From positions 3,643,501 through 3,707,500 of the forward strand of contig CP075525.1 of NCBI GenBank assembly GCA_025808415.1: a stretch of DNA of 64,000 nt, given 5' to 3'. The notes under the pieces were generated by a model, which worked only from the letters and a program-made list of their open reading frames with translations, was not told the origin of the DNA and searched no databases. The stretch comes from Cyclobacteriaceae bacterium (GTDB taxonomy: Bacteria > Bacteroidota > Bacteroidia > Cytophagales > Cyclobacteriaceae). Of the stretch, positions 52,128 to 62,099 are shown piece by piece. Each line of letters begins with the position of its first letter. The first letter of the stretch is position 1. The position numbers and the translations under genes are program-made.

Positions 52128-52928
52128 ATGCCTGATCTACGGTTAAGTGAAATTTGGATATACCCGATAAAATCGCTGGGTGGAATTCGGTTAGATAAAG
52201 CCATAGTGCTGCCAAAAGGCTTGGAGCATGACAGGCGATGGATGCTGGTGGATGAACAAAACCGGTTTATAACTCAACGGGAACACCCTGAACTGGCGCT
52301 TTTTCAATTAACAATTAACAATAAGCAATTAACAATACTGCATCAGGCCAATCAGCAATCAGTTCAGTTCAATATAAATACCCATTCGACTTATGCTGAA
52401 ACCGTAACCATTTGGGATGATCAGGTACAGGCATTTGAAGTTGATCAAACTATCAGCAAGTGGTTTTCCGATCAATTGAAAATGAAATGCCGGTTAATGC
52501 ATTTTCCTGAAACCAATAGTCGCCCGGTAGATACTGCTTATGCTATCAAAAACGATCAGGTTAGTCTTGCTGATGGTTATCCGTTTTTAATCATTGGGCA
52601 ATCTTCGTTAGATGATTTGAATAAACGGCTTCCTGACCCAATATCCATGCAGCGCTTCAGGCCAAACTTTGTGTTTACCGGAGGTGATCCTTACGAAGAA
52701 GATCATTGGAAAAATTTTACGATAGGCGAAGTAAAATTTGTAGGTGTCAAAAACTGTAGTCGGTGTGTGCTCACAACCGTTGATCCTAAAACGGGGATAA
52801 AAGGTAAAGAGCCACTACAAACCTTATCAACTTACAGGAAGCGCAACAACAAAATTTATTTCGGGCACAATGTGCTGGCCGTTACAAAAGGCGTTGTTCA
52901 TGCAGGTGACACCATTCGCCTGTCCTGA
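52128..52928 (+). CDS. MOSC domain protein (MOSC N-terminal barrel type)
   Basis: A 266-residue protein with the MOSC N-terminal beta-barrel (LSEIWIYPIKSLGGIRLDKAIVLPKGLEHDRRWMLVD, residues about 5-40) and a C-terminal MOSC domain (FRPNFVFTGGDPYEEDHW, then VGVKNCSRCVLTTVDPKTG). The conserved cysteine of the KNCSRCVL motif binds or carries sulfur in molybdenum cofactor sulfurases and related reductases such as mARC/YcbX. It may serve sulfur transfer or molybdenum-dependent reduction; the molybdo-hydroxylase genes at the end of the window are not linked to it. A TATTTTTG box lies at 52090. Confidence 0.9.
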   Translation: MPDLRLSEIWIYPIKSLGGIRLDKAIVLPKGLEHDRRWMLVDEQNRFITQREHPELALFQLTINNKQLTILHQANQQSVQFNINTHSTYAETVTIWDDQVQAFEVDQTISKWFSDQLKMKCRLMHFPETNSRPVDTAYAIKNDQVSLADGYPFLIIGQSSLDDLNKRLPDPISMQRFRPNFVFTGGDPYEEDHWKNFTIGEVKFVGVKNCSRCVLTTVDPKTGIKGKEPLQTLSTYRKRNNKIYFGHNVLAVTKGVVHAGDTIRLS

Positions 52929-52931
52929 TCA

Positions 52932-54236
52932 TCATCCAAAATAATACACCACCAAACCGGCCAACGCACTCACACCAATCCAGATGATCATATTTATGTG
53001 AAATCTGTAGAGTGCAATGAACGAAGCTAACGTCCAAACGATGGGAAACAAGTTAAGCTGGTTGAGCGCAAACCCATTCGGAAAAATAACGGCCACACTA
53101 AGGTAAATCGTTAAGTTAAGCACCACACCAACAACAGCAGCCGTTACAATCGATAAAATGTTTTTAATGCTTTTATTTTCCTGTGTACGTTCAATTATTG
53201 GCGCACCTGCAAAGATGAACAGGAAGCATGGAAGAAAAGTGTAAAAGGTAGTAGTAACCAGACCTAGCGCACCCATTGCAATGGATTGCTCAAAATGATT
53301 GTATCCTGCCATAAATCCTACGAAGGCCAATATCATAATCAGCGGGCCAGGTGTAGTTTCACCTAACGCCAAACCATCAATCATTTGCAGGCTGCTAAGC
53401 CATTGAAATTTTTCCACACTCACCTGTGCCACGTAAGGCAACACGGCATAGGCGCCTCCAAACGTTACAAAAGCAGCCTGCGTAAAGAATACCGAAAGCT
53501 TACTCCAGAAAGCGAAATCAGTTAACAAGAAATAAAACAATACAATGGGCAACAGCCATAGCACCGCGCTAACCATTACCTTGTTCCAGAAACGAAGCGG
53601 ATTAAACCCGACATCTTCTAACCGTGTAGTGTTATTAATATAGAACTCCAGTTCATTATTTTCTGAAGTCTGAACGGCTTTGCTTCCCGTTGCAAACAGT
53701 TGGGGCAAATATTTACGCATTACCGCAGCTACTCCGATAGCTCCAATAATAATGAGTGGAAACGGGACATTAAAAAAGAAAATCAACACAAATGCAACTA
53801 AGGCCACACCATAGTGAAACACACTGAGCAGCGAACGCTTACCGATCTTGAGTAAGGCCACCACTACAATGGCAATTACTGCCGGTTTCAATCCGTTAAA
53901 AAGAGCAGCTATCCAAGGTAAATTTCCAAACGATACATAGACCGCGCTTAAGCCAAGTAAAATCAACATGGATGGAAGTACAAACAATATACCCGCCACC
54001 AGGCCACCGCGTGTGCCGTGCATCAACCAGCCGATATACGTGGCCAGTTGCTGCGCCTCCGGACCGGGTAAAATCATGCAATAGTTCAACGCATGCATAA
54101 ACCGGCTTTCACTGATCCATTTTTTTTTATCCACCAGGTATTCGTGCATGATGGCCACCTGCCCGGCTGGGCCGCCAAAACTGATGAAGCCAAGCTTCAG
54201 CCAGAATTTTAGCGCATCCGTAAATGATGGTTTCAT
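52932..54236 (-). CDS. chrA: Chromate transporter (ChrA-like)
   Basis: A 434-residue membrane protein made of two CHR domains. The first begins FWLKLGFISFGGPAGQVAIMHEYLVDKKKWISE with GPEAQQLATYIGWLMHG, and the second FFTQAAFVTFGGAYAVLPYVAQ with GLALGETTPGPLIMILAFVGF. The halves are of opposite topology in the family. In known examples the protein exports chromate; natural substrate could also be sulfate-like anions. It is followed two bases on by a small exported protein's gene in the opposite order of transcription, that is, that gene is upstream on the same strand. Confidence 0.92.
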   Translation of the reverse strand: MKPSFTDALKFWLKLGFISFGGPAGQVAIMHEYLVDKKKWISESRFMHALNYCMILPGPEAQQLATYIGWLMHGTRGGLVAGILFVLPSMLILLGLSAVYVSFGNLPWIAALFNGLKPAVIAIVVVALLKIGKRSLLSVFHYGVALVAFVLIFFFNVPFPLIIIGAIGVAAVMRKYLPQLFATGSKAVQTSENNELEFYINNTTRLEDVGFNPLRFWNKVMVSAVLWLLPIVLFYFLLTDFAFWSKLSVFFTQAAFVTFGGAYAVLPYVAQVSVEKFQWLSSLQMIDGLALGETTPGPLIMILAFVGFMAGYNHFEQSIAMGALGLVTTTFYTFLPCFLFIFAGAPIIERTQENKSIKNILSIVTAAVVGVVLNLTIYLSVAVIFPNGFALNQLNLFPIVWTLASFIALYRFHINMIIWIGVSALAGLVVYYFG

Positions 54237-54238
54237 GC

Positions 54239-54631
54239 CTATATTTTCTTATGGAATTTATACCCCAGTCCAGCGGATGCAACCCAGACTTCTGTTTTAT
54301 CGAAGTGAAAGAACGGAACAATGAGCACCCAACTCTTGTAGTCAAGGCGCGGGGCAACGCCAAGTTTTGCCCCTGTTTTACCATCGCGCACATAAAACGA
54401 TGGCAACGCACCAACACCAATTTTTAAGTCTTTGGTTAACCGAAGGTGCAGCGAAGGTCCGCCTACATTAAAGGAATAAAAATTTTTACCAGCCGATGCT
54501 CCCAGCATGCCTTCCATCCCGACATTCCAGTTTGATTTTTGATCAGGAGATTGTGGTTCTGATTGTGCGCGTAATTTTTCCGTATAAAGATTCAACACCA
54601 GAAAAAAACAAACAACCGCTAATCGCTTCAT
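54239..54631 (-). CDS. Small exported protein, function unknown
   Basis: A 130-residue protein with a signal peptide (KRLAVVCFFLVLNLYTEKLRAQ). The mature part has short strands rich in glycine and aromatics (NFYSFNVGGPSLHLRLTKDLKIGVGALPSFYVR and SAGLGYKFHKK), suggesting a small outer-membrane barrel. It lies between the TonB-dependent receptor gene (6 bases) and chrA (2 bases) on the same strand, so the three are probably one transcript. Confidence 0.7.
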   Translation of the reverse strand: MKRLAVVCFFLVLNLYTEKLRAQSEPQSPDQKSNWNVGMEGMLGASAGKNFYSFNVGGPSLHLRLTKDLKIGVGALPSFYVRDGKTGAKLGVAPRLDYKSWVLIVPFFHFDKTEVWVASAGLGYKFHKKI

Positions 54632-54637
54632 AGATGC

Positions 54638-57193
54638 TTATTGTATGTTGTATCGAATGGTAATACCAAAAGTTCGCTGATCGCCCAGCACACCAGCATA
54701 GTGCCCTGCATTGCCAGCGCCCGGAAACAGCTGCTCAAAATAATTAACGTTTAGCAAATTCCTGCTCCACACAAATAAAGTTACCCCTTCTGTGGCCCGA
54801 TAACCAAGCCTTCCGTTCAGCAATGCATAGCCATCAATATTCAGGTATTGTGAAGGAGAAGGACTGGAGGAGAACGATGAACGATAAAACGCATCAACAC
54901 CAACAAAGTAGTCGCCTGTTTGGCCAAGTAGTGTACCCTTAACGGATGATTCAGCACCAACAGTAGCAGCCCATCTTGAAATTCCCGGAAGCTGTCCGCC
55001 AGAAATATCCTTGAATGTTTCCCCACCAGTACCTTCCAATGGCGGTGGTGCATTGGGAAATGAAACGTAGGTTCCATCAGTAAAACTCAAGGCTCCATTC
55101 AAGGCGATGACTTTTTTATAACGGTAGCTCGCATCTATTTCCACACCACGTACACGTACTTTTTCAGCATTGGCCAGGAAGCCGCGGTTTACCGAAAGAT
55201 CGGCCACCTGCACCAACGTTTGGTAGTCTTTTATATCTGAGTTGAACACGGTGAGGTTAAGCATTGAGTTGGCCGTAGGTTGTGTTTTAATGCCCAGCTC
55301 AACATGGTTTACCTGTTCAGGCTTTATTGTGGCCAGTTCTACCAGGGGTTGACCGGCAACGCTGGGTAATCCTCCAAGATTTAATCCTACCGGTTTAAAG
55401 CCAACAGCATAGGTAGCAAACGTTCTAATAAACTTGTTGGCCTTGTATGAAACAGTTAACTGGCCTGAGTAATTGGTTTTGTTCACATCGGCAACAAAGG
55501 CCTGATCATTATATACCGACCGTTTAATGGCAATCAATGCCGGATCATCCGTTTCCAACCCGCCATACGTTACCCGTGAAAAATCAACGCTCTTCTTATC
55601 ATAGTTAATCCGGATGCCGGGCAAAACAGAAAATTTATCGGAAACAGTCCACTCCAACTGACCAAAAACAGCCCCGCTGAAGTTTTCAAATAATTGCGTG
55701 GTCTTTATTCCATACCCATCCAACAAGCCCGGTGTTGCCCATAAATTGCTTGTTGTGCTTTGTGAAAACCGCCACTGATCTCTTCCGGCTTCTTCCGTGT
55801 GAACCGGATCTGATTTCAAATTCTGACTGAAAAGAAACACACCAAATACACCACTTAGCTTCGAGCTAAACTCTCCGGCATACCGGAGTTCCTGCGAAAG
55901 TTGATAGTGCTGTGATGGCGCCTGTGATAAGCGCAGACCTTGAAGCCCGGTAAAATCCCTGTCGTTAGACGGATCCCATGTCCAATAACGCCAGGCTGTT
56001 GTTGAAGTCAGTTTGCCTTTTCCCAAATCAAAATCAGCATTGATTGAAATGCCTCCCATGTCCTGCCCCGACTTCCAGGGCGTATCATGATCAATCACCC
56101 TGTCGAATGGGTTGCGTGTAGGAAGATCATAATTCAAGTCGGCAATAATGTTTTCAAATTGCCGGTAGGCAGCGCGCTGCGTTGGAGCCACACCGGCAAA
56201 TACCTGTGCGTAGCCATCGGGCCGCTGGCGGGTATGATCCACCGCAAACAATACTTCAATCTTATCCGTAGGCAGGTACAACAGTTGCCCACGTACGCCC
56301 ACGTTATTCAGTGTGTTTACATATTTCTCCGTTGCCTGATTGTAAATCAAACCATCGCGGTGTGTGCCGGTGAAGGATACACGCAACGCAAGCTTATCGT
56401 TTACCAACGGACCGGTAACTGAAGCCTTAGCTTGTGTGAATCCAAAATTGCCATAACTCAACTCAAAGTCGCCCCCAGTTTTAAAGCTCGGCCTGCGTGT
56501 TGTGATGTTGAACGTACCGGCCGTAGTATTTTTTCCAAACAGCGTTCCTTGTGGTCCGCGCAATACTTCTATTTGTTCAATGTCAATAAAATCAATAGTG
56601 GTGGCTGCCGGACGGGCATAGTAAACACCATCAACATAAAAGCCTACACCCGGATCAATACCATCATTCGTGAGCCCGAAGGTAGAACCAATACCACGTA
56701 TGTTTAGTGTTGTATTTCTGGGATTGGATGAGTAGAGCTGAACGGAAGGCACAAGTTCCTTTATACGATTCACGTTAAACGACACGGTGTTTTCAATTTG
56801 AAATGAACCCAGCACTGTAATGGGAATGGGTATATCCTGAACTTCTTCCTTTCTTCTCCTGGCAGTTACTAAAACTTCTGTAAGCGCAGAGCTGGATACA
56901 ATCAATGAAACAGACAAATCGTTTTTGCCATCCACAACTACTTCTTTTGAATCGTACCCCACATAAGAAATACGTAGGGTAACGGGAAATTCCCCGGAAT
57001 ACTTCAACTCAAATTTTCCATCCGAACCCGTGGCCGCCCCGCTGCCGGTCCCTTTAACGGATACCGTTGCGCCAATAAGGGGCTCGTTGGAAGAGGCATC
57101 AAATAGTTGCCCCTTTATCAGGCTTTGGGCAGTTAGATTCAGGGACAAAACTGAGAAAATCAGAAATAGAGTAATGGTAAAATTTCGGGGCAT
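54638..57193 (-). CDS. TonB-dependent outer-membrane receptor with N-terminal carboxypeptidase-like domain
   Basis: An 851-residue protein: signal peptide, a carboxypeptidase-regulatory-like beta sandwich at about 20-110 (LIKGQLFDASSNEPLIGATVSVKGTG and VTLRISYVGYDSKEVVV), a plug domain at about 115-240 (VQDIPIPITVLGSFQIENT, LNIRGIGSTFGLTNDG, FIDIEQIEVLRGPQGTLFGKNTTAGTFNITT), then a 22-strand-type barrel ending RTFGITIRYNIQ. The plug resembles non-Sus receptors for siderophores or other small molecules, and no SusD partner follows. Downstream lie a small barrel gene and chrA. The substrate is unknown. Confidence 0.93.
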   Translation of the reverse strand: MPRNFTITLFLIFSVLSLNLTAQSLIKGQLFDASSNEPLIGATVSVKGTGSGAATGSDGKFELKYSGEFPVTLRISYVGYDSKEVVVDGKNDLSVSLIVSSSALTEVLVTARRRKEEVQDIPIPITVLGSFQIENTVSFNVNRIKELVPSVQLYSSNPRNTTLNIRGIGSTFGLTNDGIDPGVGFYVDGVYYARPAATTIDFIDIEQIEVLRGPQGTLFGKNTTAGTFNITTRRPSFKTGGDFELSYGNFGFTQAKASVTGPLVNDKLALRVSFTGTHRDGLIYNQATEKYVNTLNNVGVRGQLLYLPTDKIEVLFAVDHTRQRPDGYAQVFAGVAPTQRAAYRQFENIIADLNYDLPTRNPFDRVIDHDTPWKSGQDMGGISINADFDLGKGKLTSTTAWRYWTWDPSNDRDFTGLQGLRLSQAPSQHYQLSQELRYAGEFSSKLSGVFGVFLFSQNLKSDPVHTEEAGRDQWRFSQSTTSNLWATPGLLDGYGIKTTQLFENFSGAVFGQLEWTVSDKFSVLPGIRINYDKKSVDFSRVTYGGLETDDPALIAIKRSVYNDQAFVADVNKTNYSGQLTVSYKANKFIRTFATYAVGFKPVGLNLGGLPSVAGQPLVELATIKPEQVNHVELGIKTQPTANSMLNLTVFNSDIKDYQTLVQVADLSVNRGFLANAEKVRVRGVEIDASYRYKKVIALNGALSFTDGTYVSFPNAPPPLEGTGGETFKDISGGQLPGISRWAATVGAESSVKGTLLGQTGDYFVGVDAFYRSSFSSSPSPSQYLNIDGYALLNGRLGYRATEGVTLFVWSRNLLNVNYFEQLFPGAGNAGHYAGVLGDQRTFGITIRYNIQ

Positions 57194-57347
57194 AGGTAAA
57201 GAATTTGTTAATTATCTATAATGTCTACTGTTTTAGTAGTGTTTAAGCACAATCTTATATCATTTTTTCGACTTGTCAAAAAATTATTTTGATGCGAGAT
57301 GTGCTGTCCTTCAGTGCAAATGGGCGCAGAAGACTAGAATAAACGAA

Positions 57348-58163
57348 TCAATTACTCAAGCGCAACTTGCTTAAGTAATCAATAAAGAGATAGAACATCG
57401 GCCCTCGGGAAACATCCACCTGGTAAAGGTTACTCCGAACGTTTAACTGATAAATGTATCCAGCTTCGACCCTGGCCCAATCCCAGAAACGCACTCCCAC
57501 TCCAAGGTAGTTTCTGTTCTGACTGAAATTATTGAAACCATAATTTTTGCCAAATTCAACATGCATCTCTGAATATTGGCTGACATAAACCGTTCTGTTG
57601 GTGTAGAAATAGTTTGTGTTCAGGGGTATTCTTGTTCGAATCCTGTACCGTATCCTCCAGTTGTGTACAGAGCCGTCTTCGTTGTCGATGCCACGCCATC
57701 TCGATTCAAAGCGTAAGCGATGTGTGAAATTAAAACGTTTGAAATACGTTGAATGATTAATCTGTAATGTGGTGCGTAGTTCTCGCTCAAAAGGTCTGTC
57801 CAGGTCGCTTTCTAATGGATAGCGAGGTGCAGAGTTGAAAAGTCCAATTGGATTAAAAGATATGCGCGTATACTTTGTTGGCTGATACGCCAGCCAGGGA
57901 CGTATACTAAAACGCAAAGGCTCCTGAAGTGAATTAACTAAACCCTTTTCACCTAATGTTGATTGCCTGCGGTACACCACATCAAGATCCCATCCCCATT
58001 TGCTCCCTTCTTTAAAGAAATCATAAATCGTGTACTTGGTATATACAATGCGGTTATCAAGCTTTTCGCGTTCCTGTTGACTATGAGCAGGGAAAACAGC
58101 CACTAACCCAATTATGAAAAAGTAGGTTTTTAAAAAACGTTTGTCACAGTAAACTCGCTTCAT
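57348..58163 (-). CDS. DUF2490 outer-membrane barrel protein
   Basis: A 271-residue protein with a signal peptide (TYFFIIGLVAVFPAHSQ) and a barrel of alternating strands rich in Arg and aromatics (RFSIRPWLAYQPTKYTRISFNP, RLRFESRWRGIDNEDGSVHNWRIRYRIRTRIPL, VGVRFWDWARVEAGYIYQL). The repeated RLRFExR and WRxRYRxR pattern is that of DUF2490 proteins, whose function is unknown. The gene is four bases downstream of the large exported protein and probably co-transcribed. Confidence 0.82.
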   Translation of the reverse strand: MKRVYCDKRFLKTYFFIIGLVAVFPAHSQQEREKLDNRIVYTKYTIYDFFKEGSKWGWDLDVVYRRQSTLGEKGLVNSLQEPLRFSIRPWLAYQPTKYTRISFNPIGLFNSAPRYPLESDLDRPFERELRTTLQINHSTYFKRFNFTHRLRFESRWRGIDNEDGSVHNWRIRYRIRTRIPLNTNYFYTNRTVYVSQYSEMHVEFGKNYGFNNFSQNRNYLGVGVRFWDWARVEAGYIYQLNVRSNLYQVDVSRGPMFYLFIDYLSKLRLSN

Positions 58164-58167
58164 AGTA

Positions 58168-60192
58168 TTAAACTCCCAGTAATCGTCTTATTCGTTCAGG
58201 CTGATTTTCTCTCCGTATCCGGGAGTTTAACCTATTGGTCTCTTGCTCGTCTGACTCTGCGTATTCACGAAGGCGAGCTTCTAGTCGAATAATAGAATCT
58301 ACTTTACTGAGAAGATCCTCCTTGGTTGAAGTTTTCATTAGCTCATCTATCATATAGGGAAGCAAAATTTCCACACCACGACTATAAATACCAGTTTTAA
58401 TTCGTGTCTCTAAATCCCTGGGAAAAAACGGATTTGCTGAGTATCGGGTAAACACTTTATCAAGTTCAGCTGAAAATTCCGGGATTTTCGCCAGATCATC
58501 GTGCACATAAATTACAGTCTTAATCAAATCAAGTATCGTATTGCCTCTGTTAACTCTAGCGGTATAATCTTGTGTATCCACATATTCCTGCATTTTTTTT
58601 GGCAGGATGTCTCGGGTGTATCGTTTAAAAATCTCCAACTGCAAATCGTTCGGTTGTAATTTTTTCCGAAGCTCATCATCAGAGGCCTTGAGGTTGATTC
58701 TTGGATCTCCGATATAGGTTATAAAAAGTGAGTCCAATGCTTTGATTATTGTTTCATCGAGTCGGGAAATGCGATCTTCTTGTTGAAGACTAAGAATTGT
58801 TGGGCTAACACTATCATAGTATCGCGCTATAAATGCATCTAACCCAATTGTGTAGCGATATAGATTCAACACAAGACTATCGGGGGAGTTTACCTTGTCA
58901 GAAAGTTCAATAACCTGATGGATTTGTTTTCCTTTATATTCGTAGCCAATGGTGTCGGAACCGTGCAAACCGGTAACACCATGCCGATAAAAATTATCCC
59001 TGAACTCGTAATCAAATTTACCTGATTCAATCTCGTTCAGCACCTCAGTGATTATTGTGATTTTGTTAGCTCCGAAATCAAGTAAAGCGTTATAAAATGC
59101 TAACGTGTCATTTTTTTGTTGATTAAGCCTGAGCACCGATGAATTTTTGATAGAATCGTATTCATGCTCCATATTCTTGACTATGGGCCGAAGAATTTCA
59201 ATAAGCTCATCTTCCTTCTCCGGATAGATGTATTGAAACCTACGTGTACTACCGGTAGTAGGTAATCTGAACCCGGGCAGCGTTAAAAAAAATCCGGTAG
59301 AATCTGTGAAATAGCTGAATACCCGGTGAAGTTTTTCATTACCTGTTTGTTGAGCCAAAAGCCTCGCATCAGATTCTGTATATCCATCATTAAATAGTAT
59401 ACCGAATTTTCGGTTGCCGAGACCAAGCGCAGTGCCACCATTTTCCTTAACACGGCTAAGCTTGTCCCGAACGTCATCGAAACGCTCATCATAAATTATT
59501 TCCTGCGTGTCGACTAGCGTGAGTGTGAGGCGCAATAAAAAGCCTGAAACATATTCACGATTTTCCAGGTAACTCTTACCATCATGTAAATAACTCAACT
59601 TCCAGTTTTGATCGAAGTAACCTTGCTCATCAAAATGGCCTTCCACCTGCAAGGATGATTCGTTAGAAGGATCTGAGAATGTAAACTTACCAACAGCCTT
59701 TCCCTCATTAAATATCAGGTTTGCATTAGCAAATGGCTGAAGCTTTTTACCTTCTTTCACCCGCTGTATTACCAATGACCAACGTCCATCCGCAAGCCCA
59801 TCCTTAAACCGGGCTGTCATTCGGCTGATAACACCATCCGTTGCTGTCTCAACACTTACACCTGTAATGCGCTTGAATCGAATTCCAAAGTCACTGGTTT
59901 CGTAAGTCCACTCTCCATTTTTATTCCCTCTTCGGTAAAATCCTGTCACCATAACCTGACGCAGATTATTATCTTCAAGCTGCATCACATCGGAAGTGAA
60001 AGAAAATCGTCCGTGGAACTGAACAGAATCATTGGCAAGTTGATAGTATGAATAATTAGCCGTTCCGGTTGTTCGGCCATTCAAAGTATATTTACCTGAA
60101 AAATTCCGCACTTGTTGAGCATGCACTGCACCAATTGAAAAAGAGAAGAGCGCTAACGCAATTACAATCCTTATAAGTGCTTGTACGGGCAT
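58168..60192 (-). CDS. Large exported protein with N-terminal MORN-like repeats, function unknown
   Basis: A 674-residue protein from ATG 60192. It has a signal peptide (LIRIVIALALFSFSIGAVHAQ), then about 200 residues of short beta repeats of MORN/YwqK type (RRGNKNGEWTYETSD, FKDGLADGRWSLVIQ, NEGKAVGKFTFSD, HFDEQGYFDQNWKLSY), then about 430 residues that are helical and charged (EDELIEILRPIVKNMEHEYDSI, TSTKEDLLSKVDSIIRLEARLREYAE), possibly coiled coil. No catalytic motif is recognised. It is probably periplasmic or outer-membrane attached and works with the DUF2490 protein downstream (inference from the 4-base spacing). Confidence 0.75.
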   Translation of the reverse strand: MPVQALIRIVIALALFSFSIGAVHAQQVRNFSGKYTLNGRTTGTANYSYYQLANDSVQFHGRFSFTSDVMQLEDNNLRQVMVTGFYRRGNKNGEWTYETSDFGIRFKRITGVSVETATDGVISRMTARFKDGLADGRWSLVIQRVKEGKKLQPFANANLIFNEGKAVGKFTFSDPSNESSLQVEGHFDEQGYFDQNWKLSYLHDGKSYLENREYVSGFLLRLTLTLVDTQEIIYDERFDDVRDKLSRVKENGGTALGLGNRKFGILFNDGYTESDARLLAQQTGNEKLHRVFSYFTDSTGFFLTLPGFRLPTTGSTRRFQYIYPEKEDELIEILRPIVKNMEHEYDSIKNSSVLRLNQQKNDTLAFYNALLDFGANKITIITEVLNEIESGKFDYEFRDNFYRHGVTGLHGSDTIGYEYKGKQIHQVIELSDKVNSPDSLVLNLYRYTIGLDAFIARYYDSVSPTILSLQQEDRISRLDETIIKALDSLFITYIGDPRINLKASDDELRKKLQPNDLQLEIFKRYTRDILPKKMQEYVDTQDYTARVNRGNTILDLIKTVIYVHDDLAKIPEFSAELDKVFTRYSANPFFPRDLETRIKTGIYSRGVEILLPYMIDELMKTSTKEDLLSKVDSIIRLEARLREYAESDEQETNRLNSRIRRENQPERIRRLLGV

Positions 60193-60441
60193 CAATGTTA
60201 AAACTTGTGTAAATAAAATTTTGCCTAAATATAAGGCATAAGCCCATTATCGGGCACATAGTTTTACATCGAAGCTCAGTTATTGCACAACATTAGAAAC
60301 AGATTAGAAACAAAAAGAATTTTTCTATTCATTATCAATTGATAATATTTGATGCTGATTTAAGATGTTTTTAACATTTTCACTTTTACAGATTGATGCA
60401 AACATTAAATTTATTTATTCAAGGTTTTTATTTCATCGGTG

Positions 60442-61182
60442 ATGCGTAGAGCAGTTGTACTTCTATCGTTTTGTTTAATGAGCATGATTCATTGCGTGGG
60501 GCAGCATGAACAAACACACTCAACGGACTCTTTAAAAGTATTGGCCGCACAGGAAATAAAGACTGAACATTCAGTTACACATCATCAAAATAAAACAAGA
60601 AAAAAAATATGGCCAATTGACTGGAACAATCTGCCTTATTCATTTGATGATATGACTTTACTTGTAGGTATAAATACCTCAGGTATTTATTACTCCAATA
60701 ATTATCGCGAACTCTCTTACATAACCGGTTACTCTATTGGTGTTGAGGATTTTATTCCTGTATTTGAACGCGCCTTCTTTCATTTCGGACTTAAGTACAC
60801 GCGAAGGGGTTTTGAGCACAGCGATTACCATGTAAAATTTAAAACACATAACATTGATGTCCCGCTTTTTTTGTCCTACGAGTTACCTGCGTTGCGGATG
60901 AATGACTTGCGTTTGCTGATTGGAAGTCAGCTTGTTTTTCGAACCGGGTCAACAACAGAGGGGGCGTATACAAGCCCGGGCGATTATTACCGATACTATC
61001 CTACTCAATTCAGCAACTTCGATTTCGGCTTTATGTTTGGGCTAAGTGCCGAATTCAATAATTTTTATACCACTGTACGCAGTTTCTCAGGTTTTGTAAA
61101 ACTTATGCCTGACGATACCGGTATGAATAGTACCTTTAGCCTGGAAGTGGGTTACTTTATTTTCAGAAATCTGCGAAAGTAA
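60442..61182 (+). CDS. Outer-membrane beta-barrel (PorT-like) protein
   Basis: A 246-residue protein from ATG 60442. The signal peptide is RRAVVLLSFCLMSMIHCVGQ. The mature part has barrel strands with aromatic ends (LLVGINTSGIYYSNNYRELSYITGYSIGVEDFIPV, FFHFGLKYTRRGFEH, DFGFMFGLSAEFNNFYTTVR) and ends FSLEVGYFIFRNLRK. The VGINTSGIYYSN...GYSIGV opening resembles PF13568-type barrels. It diverges from the large exported protein across a 249-base gap that holds no other gene. Function is unknown. Confidence 0.78.
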   Translation: MRRAVVLLSFCLMSMIHCVGQHEQTHSTDSLKVLAAQEIKTEHSVTHHQNKTRKKIWPIDWNNLPYSFDDMTLLVGINTSGIYYSNNYRELSYITGYSIGVEDFIPVFERAFFHFGLKYTRRGFEHSDYHVKFKTHNIDVPLFLSYELPALRMNDLRLLIGSQLVFRTGSTTEGAYTSPGDYYRYYPTQFSNFDFGFMFGLSAEFNNFYTTVRSFSGFVKLMPDDTGMNSTFSLEVGYFIFRNLRK

Positions 61183-61235
61183 GAACCTAATCACCGTACT
61201 TTTAGTTTGAAAACCAGTAAATCATTCCTTATAAA

Positions 61236-61886
61236 ATGAAATCTTCGATAGCGTGGAGTATTCTCCTTGTACTTACATCATCACTTTTTACAGCTTGCCG
61301 AAGCGATAAAAAGGTCAACGAAAAACTTCCCATCCTCGGCTATCGCGAAGTAGTGGCCAAAGAAGTTGACGGTAAAAAAGTTATCGATACGGTTTATCAT
61401 ACCATTGCCGATTTTTCTTTTGTTAATCAGGATAGCGCGGTAATAACCAATGAAAGCTTTTCCGGAAAAATTTATGTGGCTGATTTCTTCTTCACCTCCT
61501 GCCGTACCATATGCCCGAAAATGAAAACACAGTTACTAAGAGTATACGACTCTATTCAGGCATTACCCGATGTAGCCATTCTCTCGCATACCATCGATCC
61601 GGAACACGATACCGTTGCGCTGCTACACGATTTTGCCGACCGGCTTGGGGTGACCAGTGACAAGTGGCATTTCGCTACCGGTGATCAGGATAAAATTTAT
61701 GACATCGCTCAAACCAGTTATTTCGCCACCGCCATGGTTGACAAAACCGAGCCCGATGGGTTCATTCACAGTGGCGCCTTTTTATTGATTGATAAGCAGC
61801 GAAGAATACGCGGAAAGTATGATGGTACGGTTGAGGAAGATGTTAATCGTCTCATCAAAGATATTCATCGGCTCAGGGCCGAGTAA
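61236..61886 (+). CDS. SCO family copper-chaperone lipoprotein
   Basis: A 216-residue thioredoxin-fold protein with a lipoprotein-type signal (VLTSSLFTAC, C21). The copper site is complete: C89 and C93 in FFFTSCRTICPKM and H118 in LSHTIDPEHDT, with the DGFIHSGAFLLIDKQRRIRGKYDG core. SCO proteins deliver copper to the CuA centre of cytochrome c oxidase or keep its cysteines reduced. No oxidase gene is in the window. It lies 53 bases after the barrel gene. Confidence 0.93.
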   Translation: MKSSIAWSILLVLTSSLFTACRSDKKVNEKLPILGYREVVAKEVDGKKVIDTVYHTIADFSFVNQDSAVITNESFSGKIYVADFFFTSCRTICPKMKTQLLRVYDSIQALPDVAILSHTIDPEHDTVALLHDFADRLGVTSDKWHFATGDQDKIYDIAQTSYFATAMVDKTEPDGFIHSGAFLLIDKQRRIRGKYDGTVEEDVNRLIKDIHRLRAE

Positions 61887-62099
61887 TACCTATAATCTTT
61901 CCTGAGCTAGCCCGATTAACAAAATCATAACAAACCATTTCCTGTTTGTTTAGGCTTATTTGAACCAAAATAACCGTCTATCCCTCCGGGCCTCAAATTA
62001 TCTAATTCAGGTTGTGGATTGTCGTGCCAGTGTGGTAACTTAGAATTCCTATTTAGTTTTCGATCTCCGGTAATTACGTTTAACACTAAATTCCTTTTT

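Noticed and set aside
60196..60441. Small gene or RNA in the gap between the two envelope genes
   Set aside because: The stretch is AT-rich with short hairpins (GCCT/AGGC and GCCC/GGGC) but no open frame or promoter-terminator pair that would support a separate gene.
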